A DNA stretch of 64,000 nt. Origin: Lysobacter luteus (GTDB lineage Bacteria > Pseudomonadota > Gammaproteobacteria > Xanthomonadales > Xanthomonadaceae). Location of the stretch: contig NZ_OU015430.1 of the NCBI RefSeq assembly GCF_907164845.1, positions 1,540,001 through 1,604,000 of the forward strand, given 5' to 3'. Positions 49,027 through 57,086 of the stretch are shown here, piece after piece (positions within the stretch are counted from its first letter, which is position 1; each line of letters opens with the position of its first letter). Position numbers and translations under genes: made by a program. The notes beneath the pieces are model-generated. The model was not told where the DNA came from and ran no database searches. It worked only from the letters and a program-made list of their open reading frames with translations.

Positions 49027-49907
49027 ACGCCGTGACCACCACCGCAACCGACACCGTGGTGCGCGCCAGCCAGCTGCGCAAGGTCTACAAGAACAAGGTC
49101 GCGCTGGACGGCACCTCGTTCGAGATCCCGGCCGGCCGGATCATCGGTCTGATCGGGCCCAACGGCGCCGGCAAGACCACCGCCCTCAAGGCGATGCTCG
49201 GGTTGATCCCGTTCGAGGGCCAGATGAGCGTGATCGGCCGCGACCCGCGCACCGAACGCGACGAGCTGATGCGCGACGTGTGCTTCATCGCCGACGTCGC
49301 CGTGCTGCCGCGCTGGATCCGTGTCTCCGAGGCGATCGAGTTCGTCGCCGGGGTCCACCCCCGCTTCGACCGCGCCCGCTGCGAGCGCTTCCTCAAAGGC
49401 ACCCAGCTCAAGCCGCAGATGAAGGTCCGCGAGCTGTCCAAGGGCATGATCGTGCAGCTGCACCTGGCCCTGGTGATGGCCATCGACGCGCGCCTGTTGG
49501 TGCTCGACGAACCCACGCTCGGGCTGGACATCCTCTACCGCAAGCAGTTCTACCAGCGCCTGCTGGAGGACTACTTCGACGAGGACAAGACCATCCTCAT
49601 CACCACCCACCAGGTGGAGGAGGTCGAGCACATCCTCACCGACGTGATGTTCATCCGCGACGGCAAGATCGTGCTCGACACCGAGATGGACACCCTCGGC
49701 GAGCGCTTCACCGAGGTGATGGTCAACGCCGACAGTGCCGACGCCGCCCGCGCTCTCAAGCCGGTCGACGAGCGCACCCTGCCCTTCGGCAAGACCGTGA
49801 TGCTGTTCGACAACATCCCGCGCGACCAGCTGTCCGGCCTGGGTGAAACCCGAACGCCCGGCCTGGCCGATCTGTTTGTCGCCACCATGAAGGGGACATA
49901 CGCATGA
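49023..49907 (+). CDS. ABC transporter ATP-binding protein
   Basis: The 294-residue ATPase starts at ATG 49023, overlapping the regulator stop. Walker A is GPNGAGKTT (45-53), the signature reads ELSKGM rather than LSGGQ, and Walker B is LLVLDEPTLGLD. The H-loop is THQVEEVEHI. It pairs with the permease encoded next. By analogy with YtrA-controlled systems it may act in antibiotic or envelope-stress response; the substrate is unknown. Confidence 0.93.
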   Translation: MNAVTTTATDTVVRASQLRKVYKNKVALDGTSFEIPAGRIIGLIGPNGAGKTTALKAMLGLIPFEGQMSVIGRDPRTERDELMRDVCFIADVAVLPRWIRVSEAIEFVAGVHPRFDRARCERFLKGTQLKPQMKVRELSKGMIVQLHLALVMAIDARLLVLDEPTLGLDILYRKQFYQRLLEDYFDEDKTILITTHQVEEVEHILTDVMFIRDGKIVLDTEMDTLGERFTEVMVNADSADAARALKPVDERTLPFGKTVMLFDNIPRDQLSGLGETRTPGLADLFVATMKGTYA

Positions 49908-50959
49908 ACGCCCTCGACAACACCCTGCCCGCCGCACCGCGCGCGGCCGCGACGACCCACCCGACCCACAAGTTCAAGCTGCTGCTCAAGCGCGAGTTCT
50001 GGGAGCACAAGGGCGGCTTCTTCTGGGCCCCGGTGATTGCCGGCGGCATCTCGCTCGTGCTGACCCTGATGGCGATCATCGTCGGCCTGGTCGCAGCGCG
50101 GCGCGCCGCCGACGCCGGCCATCTCGAACTGGACGGCATCAACGTCAGCGGGCTCGACCTGGGCCAGCTCACGCAGCAGATGAGCCCGCAGAACATGGCG
50201 GAGTTCGCCAACGGCATCAACCTCAGCCTGGTGCTGGGATCGTCCTGGCCCTTCATCGTCCTGGCCTTCGTGGTCTTCTTCTACAGCCTTGGCGCGCTGT
50301 ATGACGAGCGCAAGGACCGCAGCGTGCTGTTCTGGAAGTCGCTACCGCTGTCGGACACCGAGACGGTGCTGTCGAAGGTCGCAAGCGCCGTGCTGGTCGC
50401 CCCGGCCATCGCCGTGGGCGTGGCCATCCTCACCATGTTCGCCTTCATGGTGATGATCAGCGCGGTGGTCGTGATGCACGGCGGCAACGCGTGGACGCTG
50501 ATCTGGGGCCCCGCCAGCCCGATGGGCATCATCGCCGGGCACCTGGCCTGGATCCCGGTGTACGCCCTGTGGGCACTGCCGACCGTCGGCTGGCTGCTGC
50601 TTTGCTCGGTGTGGGCCCGCAGCGCGCCGTTCCTCTGGGCGGTGATGGTGCCGGTGGTCGCCGGGGTGCTGGTCAGCTGGTTCAAGCTGATGGACCTGTT
50701 CAACCTGGACGCCTCGTGGTTCTGGACCAACATCGTGGGCCGCGCGCTGCTCGGCACCGTGCCGGCCATCGACCAGGTCTACCGCGACGACTTCTCCGAG
50801 TCGGTGACCAACAGCGGGCTGGAGAACCTGGTGGGCGACATGTCGTTCACCCACCAGATCGCAAGCCTGTCGATGCCCGACCTGTGGATCGGCGCCATCG
50901 CCGGCGCGGCAATGATCTTCGCGGCGATCCGGTTGCGCCGCTGGCGCGACGAAGGCTGA
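49904..50959 (+). CDS. ABC transporter permease
   Basis: The 351-residue membrane protein begins with a cytoplasmic FKLLLKREFWEHKGGFFWAPV segment and contains about six hydrophobic helices. A hydrophilic region follows TM1 (about 65-105). The layout is typical of single-subunit ABC-2 type permeases. The start overlaps the ATPase stop as ATGA, so the two are expressed together and probably form the transporter as dimers. Confidence 0.9.
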   Translation: MNALDNTLPAAPRAAATTHPTHKFKLLLKREFWEHKGGFFWAPVIAGGISLVLTLMAIIVGLVAARRAADAGHLELDGINVSGLDLGQLTQQMSPQNMAEFANGINLSLVLGSSWPFIVLAFVVFFYSLGALYDERKDRSVLFWKSLPLSDTETVLSKVASAVLVAPAIAVGVAILTMFAFMVMISAVVVMHGGNAWTLIWGPASPMGIIAGHLAWIPVYALWALPTVGWLLLCSVWARSAPFLWAVMVPVVAGVLVSWFKLMDLFNLDASWFWTNIVGRALLGTVPAIDQVYRDDFSESVTNSGLENLVGDMSFTHQIASLSMPDLWIGAIAGAAMIFAAIRLRRWRDEG

Positions 50960-50997
50960 GCCCGGCCCACCACCTCCTCATGCACCAAGGGAATGCC

Positions 50998-51822
50998 ATG
51001 AACACCACTCCACGCATCGCGCTCTTCACCTGCCTGGCCATTGCACCGTTCATGGCCGCCTGCAGCGCCGACGAACCAACCGCATCGCAGGCCGCGCAGG
51101 CCCAGCAGCAGGGCACGGACGCCCCCCGCACCGCCCTCGGCCGGACCGTCGAGAACGCCCTGCGGGAGGCCCGCGAGGAAATGGCCACCGGCAACATCGG
51201 CGTCGGCGGCGACATGGACATCCATGTCGGCGGCACCAACGTCACCCGCAAGTCGCCGCGCGACGCCGACGGCAATCCGCTGCCCAAGGCCGAGATCAGC
51301 CCCGCCGGCGACCTGCTGATCGATGGCCGTACGGTAGCCGTGACCGACGAACAGCGGGCGCTCCTGCTGGACTACCGCGGCCACGTGGTGGACATGATCG
51401 AGGCCGGCATGACGATCGGCGTCAAGGGTGCCGACCTGGGCATGCAGGCGGCAGGCGAGGCGCTGAAGAACGTCTTCACCGGCGGCGGCAAGGACTTCGA
51501 GCAGCGGATCGACGCCGAGGCGGCGCTGATCGAGGCCGAGGCGATGAAGTTGTGTGACTCGCTGCCGGCGATGCTGCGCACGCAGGACCAATTGGCCGCC
51601 TCGCTGCCGGAGTTCCGCCCCTACGCGACGATGGAGGCGAGCGACGTCGAGGACTGCCGCAACGGAAGCAACGACAAGCTGCAACACGCCGGTGTCCGTG
51701 AGGACATCCGGGGCAGCATCCGCGAGGCCGTCCAGTCGGCGGTCGCCGGGCGAGCTCCCGTTGCGGACGACGAAGAGGCCGAGCTCGACGCGGCTGCAGC
51801 CGCCGAAGCCGCTTCGCAGTAA
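50998..51822 (+). CDS. DUF2884 (YggN-like) lipoprotein
   Basis: The ATG at 50998, preceded by AAGGGA, gives 274 residues with a signal peptide and lipobox-like MAAC (Cys22). The mature part carries MDIHVGGTNVTRKSPRDADG, AEISPAGDLLIDGRTVAVTD, YRGHVVDMIEAGMTIGVKG and a four-helix region, as in YggN/DUF2884 proteins. It is the last gene of the YtrA-type operon, 38 bp after the permease, and may be an envelope component of that response. Confidence 0.87.
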   Translation: MNTTPRIALFTCLAIAPFMAACSADEPTASQAAQAQQQGTDAPRTALGRTVENALREAREEMATGNIGVGGDMDIHVGGTNVTRKSPRDADGNPLPKAEISPAGDLLIDGRTVAVTDEQRALLLDYRGHVVDMIEAGMTIGVKGADLGMQAAGEALKNVFTGGGKDFEQRIDAEAALIEAEAMKLCDSLPAMLRTQDQLAASLPEFRPYATMEASDVEDCRNGSNDKLQHAGVREDIRGSIREAVQSAVAGRAPVADDEEAELDAAAAAEAASQ

Positions 51823-51829
51823 CCCGGGG

Positions 51830-53221
51830 TCAGCCCTGGATCCCGCCGCGGGTCAGCGCGGCGGGGTCAAGCAGGCGGCGCAGTTCCTTCGCCGACATTC
51901 CCGTCGCCTCCACCGCCACCTCAAGCACGGGCCTGCCCTCGCGGTAGGCCTGTTTTGCGATTGCGGCCGCCTTCTCGTAGCCGATCACCGGGTTCAGCGC
52001 GGTCACCAGGATCGGGTTGCGGTCCAGCGCCTCGGCGACCTTGTCGCGGCGCACCACCAGCCCGTCGATGGTGGTGTCAGCCAGCAGCCGCATGACGTTT
52101 GCCAACAGGCGGATCGAGTCGAGCAGGTTGGCCGCGATCAGCGGCAGCATCACGTTGAGCTGGAAATTGCCGCTCTGCCCCGCCACGGTGATCGCGGCGT
52201 GGTGGCCGATCACCTGCGCGCAGACCATGCACGCGGCTTCCGGTACCACCGGGTTGACCTTGCCCGGCATGATCGAGCTGCCCGGCTGCAGCGCCGGCAG
52301 TTCGACCTCCCCCAGCCCTGCAAGCGGCCCCGAGTTCATCCAGCGCAGATCGTTGGCGATCTTCATCAGCGCCACCGCCAGCGCGTTGAGCTGGCCCGAC
52401 AGCTCGACCGCGTCGTCCTGGGAGGCAAGGCCCTCGAACTTGTTGTCGGCCGACTCGAAGCGCGTACCGGCCAGCCGGGACAAGGCCCGGGCCATCGCGG
52501 TGCCGAATCGCGGGTCGGCGTTGATGCCGGTTCCGATTGCGGTCCCGCCGATCGGCAGGCGCCGCAGCCTCTTCAACGCGTCTTCGATGCGCGCCTGTCC
52601 GGAAGCCAGCTGCGCCGACCAGGTGCCCAGCTCCTGGCCGAAGGTCAACGGCATGGCATCCATCAGGTGGGTGCGCCCGGTCTTGGCGACCTTGCCGAGC
52701 GCGCGACCGCGGCGGTCGATGGTCCGGCGCAGGTGGCGGACCGCCGGCAGGAGGTCTTCGGTAACGGCCAGCTGGGCGGCGACGCGCAGCGCGGTGGGGA
52801 TCACGTCGTTGGAGCTCTGGCCCAGGTTGACGTCGTCATTGGGGTGCACGGCCCTGCCCCGCACGCCGCGCGAGGCGAGCGTCGCGATGACCTCGTTGGC
52901 ATTCATGTTGCTGGAGGTGCCCGACCCGGTCTGGAAAACGTCGACCGGGAACTGGCTGTCATGGTCGCCGGCCGCCACCGCGCGCGCGGCCTTGCCGATG
53001 GCCTTCGCGCGGTTCGCGGGGAGCAGCCCTAGCCCACCGTTGACCTCGGCGGCCGCGGCCTTGACCAGTCCCAGCGCACGGATGAAGCCACGCGGCATCG
53101 GCTGGCCGGAGATCGGGAAGTTTTCCACCGCGCGCTGCGTCTGCGCTCCCCACAACGCTTCGGCGGGCACCTGCAACTCGCCCATGCTGTCGTGCTCGAT
53201 GCGGTAATCCTGGCTTGCCAT
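51830..53221 (-). CDS. fumC: Class II fumarate hydratase
   Basis: This 463-residue TCA-cycle enzyme interconverts fumarate and malate. The start at 53221 (MASQDYRIEHDSMGELQVP) is standard. Diagnostic segments are QTGSGTSSNMNANEVIATLA, HPNDDVNLGQSSND, TGRTHLMDAMPLTFGQE and the catalytic-loop signature GSSIMPGKVNPV. It converges with the DUF2884 gene 7 bp away and is divergent from purB, a member of the same superfamily. Confidence 0.96.
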   Translation of the reverse strand: MASQDYRIEHDSMGELQVPAEALWGAQTQRAVENFPISGQPMPRGFIRALGLVKAAAAEVNGGLGLLPANRAKAIGKAARAVAAGDHDSQFPVDVFQTGSGTSSNMNANEVIATLASRGVRGRAVHPNDDVNLGQSSNDVIPTALRVAAQLAVTEDLLPAVRHLRRTIDRRGRALGKVAKTGRTHLMDAMPLTFGQELGTWSAQLASGQARIEDALKRLRRLPIGGTAIGTGINADPRFGTAMARALSRLAGTRFESADNKFEGLASQDDAVELSGQLNALAVALMKIANDLRWMNSGPLAGLGEVELPALQPGSSIMPGKVNPVVPEAACMVCAQVIGHHAAITVAGQSGNFQLNVMLPLIAANLLDSIRLLANVMRLLADTTIDGLVVRRDKVAEALDRNPILVTALNPVIGYEKAAAIAKQAYREGRPVLEVAVEATGMSAKELRRLLDPAALTRGGIQG

Positions 53222-53294
53222 CGTCGTCCTCCTCGGGTCGTCCCGAGCATACGCGCGGGATGTAAAGGCGCAGCAGCCGCGGGGCTGCTGTCGC

Positions 53295-53300
53295 CGCCCC
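53295..53300 (+). promoter_or_regulatory. -10 element of purB
   Basis: TAGAAT lies 40 bp upstream of purB in the 119-bp fumC-purB divergent gap. The -35 region is GC rich and not convincing. Confidence 0.5.
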
Positions 53301-53307
53301 GCGCTAG

Positions 53308-54732
<1,425 letters not shown>

Positions 54733-54733
54733 G

Positions 54734-55981
54734 ATGGCCGCGCGCGCGCGACGGGCGCCGTCGAAGGCGCGTCCCACGGCCGGCCCGGCGTTCGAGGTCG
54801 ACGGCTCCGCCCTTCCCCCGCTGGGCATGCCGCCGGAGGAGTTCCTGCGTGACTACTGGCAGAAGCGGCCGCTGCTGATCCGCAATGCGTTCCCCGGGTT
54901 CGAGTCGCCGATCCAGCCCGAGGACCTGGCCGGCCTCGCCTGCGAGGAGGTCGCGTTGTCGCGGATCGTCGCGCACGATGCCGCGGATGACCGCTGGATG
55001 CTGCGCCACGGTCCGTTCCCCGAAGAGATGTTCCCGGACATGCCCGACCACGACTGGACCCTGCTGGTCCAGGACGTGGACAAATGGGATGCCGACATCG
55101 CCGCGCTGGTCGAGCACTTCGGGTTCCTGCCGCGCTGGCGCATCGACGACGTGATGGTGTCCTTCGCCGCGCCGGGCGGCTCGGTCGGCGCCCATGTGGA
55201 CCAGTACGACGTATTCCTGCTGCAGGCGCAGGGCCAGCGCCGCTGGCAGATCGACGCCAGCGTGGCGCTGGGCAAGCCGGCCCCGCCGCTGGACTTCCGC
55301 CCCGACGTCGACCTGCGCCTGCTGCAGCGCTTCTCGCCCACGCACGAGTGGGTGCTCGGTCCCGGCGACATGTTGTACCTGCCCCCGGGCGTGCCCCACC
55401 ACGGCGTAGCAGTCGACGCCTGCCTGACGTTCTCGCTGGGCATGCGCGCCCCCTCCGCCGCCGAGCTGCTCGGTGACTTCGTCGACACGCTGGCGGCGGA
55501 GGCCGACGACGCGCTGCGTTACAGGGATGCCGACCTTGCGCCGGCGAAGAGCCCGGGCGAGATCGACGCTGCCGCAATGGAGCGCGTGGTCGAGGCACTC
55601 AACCTGCTGCGGATGAATGACCCGGACCGCCTTGGCGACTGGTTCGGACGCTTCATCACCGTCTACCGCAGCGGCGGACAGGTCGCGCCCGGCGACGACC
55701 CGCGGTCGCGGATCGAGGTCGAATGGGACCTACAGCACGGCGCAAGCCTGCGCAGGCATCCGTTCTCGCGCATGGCTTGGCGCAAGGCACGGCGAGGCGC
55801 GCGACTCTACGTCAACGGTGTAGAGCACCCGCTGCCGGCACGCGACGCCGCCCGCATAGCCGACAACGCGGTGTTGGACGGGCGGCTCTATGCGAGCCTG
55901 TCCGAAGCAGGCCGCGACCGGGTGATCGAGTTGATGCAGGAAGGCCACTACCAGCTCGACCTGGGCGACGACGCGCAATGA
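54734..55981 (+). CDS. roxA: JmjC/cupin ribosomal oxygenase (YcfD/RoxA-like)
   Basis: The 415-residue Fe(II)/2-oxoglutarate-dependent protein contains the facial triad His154/Asp156 (GAHVDQYDVF) and a His at 222-223 (PPGVPHHGVAV), with QRRWQI in the core and a C-terminal winged-helix extension. YcfD hydroxylates an arginine of ribosomal protein L16. The purB-adjacent position and N-terminal LPPLGMPPEEFLRDYWQKRPLLIRNAFP support this. The first ~20 residues are Ala/Arg/Pro rich. Confidence 0.9.
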   Translation: MAARARRAPSKARPTAGPAFEVDGSALPPLGMPPEEFLRDYWQKRPLLIRNAFPGFESPIQPEDLAGLACEEVALSRIVAHDAADDRWMLRHGPFPEEMFPDMPDHDWTLLVQDVDKWDADIAALVEHFGFLPRWRIDDVMVSFAAPGGSVGAHVDQYDVFLLQAQGQRRWQIDASVALGKPAPPLDFRPDVDLRLLQRFSPTHEWVLGPGDMLYLPPGVPHHGVAVDACLTFSLGMRAPSAAELLGDFVDTLAAEADDALRYRDADLAPAKSPGEIDAAAMERVVEALNLLRMNDPDRLGDWFGRFITVYRSGGQVAPGDDPRSRIEVEWDLQHGASLRRHPFSRMAWRKARRGARLYVNGVEHPLPARDAARIADNAVLDGRLYASLSEAGRDRVIELMQEGHYQLDLGDDAQ

Positions 55982-56880
55982 CCGCCCCTGCCTTCACCGT
56001 CCGGGCGGTTGACTACGAAGCGGGTCTGCCGGCGCTGCGCCACGTGCGCGAGACCGTGTTCGTGCAGGAACAGGGCGTGCCGCTGGCGCTGGAGTGGGAC
56101 GAGCTGGACCCGCTCTGCCACCACGTCGTCGCGGTGGACGCCGACGGAAACCCGGTCGGCACCGGCCGGCTGACTCCGAACCACACCATCGGCCGGATGG
56201 CCGTGCTGTCGGACTGGCGCGGCCGCGGCGTCGGCGACGCACTGCTGTCGGCCCTGGTCGACCAGGCCCGACAGCGGGGCTGGCGCGAGCTGTCGCTGCA
56301 CGCCCAGGTAACCGCGCTGGGGTTTTACGCCCGGCACGGCTTCCTGCCGGTGGACGAGCGGTTCGTCGAAGCCGGGATCGAGCACCAGTCGATGCGGACC
56401 CTTGTCGACGCCGACAACCCGGTCGGGTCACGCGAGGCGGCGGTCGCGGCAGCGCTTGGCGTGATCGCCGGTGCTCGGCGCCAGTTGGACCTCTACAGTC
56501 GCGACCTCGACCCCGGCCTGTTCGACGTTCCCGAGGTGGTGGCCGCGATGAGGCGTCTGGCCACGAGCGGAGCCGAGATCCGCATCCTGTTGCAGGACCC
56601 CGGCGAGCCGCGACGCAAGCTCGCGCCGCTGGTAAACCTCGGCCAGCGCCTGCCCACCGCCTTCGCGTTCCGCGCGATCGAGGAACCCACCGACCGGGTC
56701 TACCCGTCCGCCTACGTGGTCAATGACCGCGGCGGGTTCTATTTCCGCCCGCTGGGCCATCGCTTCGAAGGCGAGACCCGCCTCGATGCCGGGGGCCGCG
56801 CCCGCCAGCTGCGCAATGCGTTCGACCCGGTCTGGGAGCGGGCACGACCCTGCACCGAACTGCGCGCCTTGCAGATCTGA
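55978..56880 (+). CDS. GNAT acetyltransferase with extra C-terminal domain
   Basis: The ATG at 55978 overlaps the roxA stop (ATGA) and gives 300 residues. Residues 1-~145 are a GNAT fold (RETVFVQEQGVPLALEWDELD; acetyl-CoA loop LSDWRGRGVGDALLSALV; FYARHGFLPVDERFVEAGIEH). Residues ~155-300 form a separate domain (RQLDLYSRDLDPGLFDVPEVVAAMRRLATSGAEIRILLQDP, VNDRGGFYFRPLGHRFEG). It is reminiscent of a phospholipase-D-like fold without HKD motifs, which I believe corresponds to DUF7931. The substrate is unknown. Confidence 0.85.
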   Translation: MTAPAFTVRAVDYEAGLPALRHVRETVFVQEQGVPLALEWDELDPLCHHVVAVDADGNPVGTGRLTPNHTIGRMAVLSDWRGRGVGDALLSALVDQARQRGWRELSLHAQVTALGFYARHGFLPVDERFVEAGIEHQSMRTLVDADNPVGSREAAVAAALGVIAGARRQLDLYSRDLDPGLFDVPEVVAAMRRLATSGAEIRILLQDPGEPRRKLAPLVNLGQRLPTAFAFRAIEEPTDRVYPSAYVVNDRGGFYFRPLGHRFEGETRLDAGGRARQLRNAFDPVWERARPCTELRALQI

Positions 56881-56938
56881 GTATTTCAACGTGCCCCTTA
56901 CGGCGCGTCGATGAACCCGACCGAACCGCGGAGCGCAC

Positions 56939-56983
56939 GTTTCCGGAAACACTCCGTTCCGGCCGGTTTTACCACCCGGAAAC
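56939..56983. promoter_or_regulatory. Paired CCGGAAAC elements upstream of sucA
   Basis: A 12-bp palindrome GTTTCCGGAAAC (56939-56950) and a second CCGGAAAC (56976-56983) have repeat starts 33 bp apart, about three helical turns. The downstream copy occupies the -35 region of the sucA promoter. They may bind a regulator; the identity is unknown. Confidence 0.45.
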
Positions 56984-56997
56984 GCTGGCCCGCGGGC

Positions 56998-57003
56998 TAT
57001 AAT
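56998..57003 (+). promoter_or_regulatory. -10 element of the sucA-sucB-lpdA operon
   Basis: A perfect TATAAT lies 84 bp before the sucA GTG. At 17-bp spacing the -35 hexamer reads CCCGGA, a poor match, so activator dependence is possible. Confidence 0.65.
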
Positions 57004-57086
57004 TCCGGATCTTGAGCGCCTGAACAGCGGTCCAGCGACGCAATCAGGCGATTCCGCCTTCCCCACTCGAGTATTCCGTTGCCATT

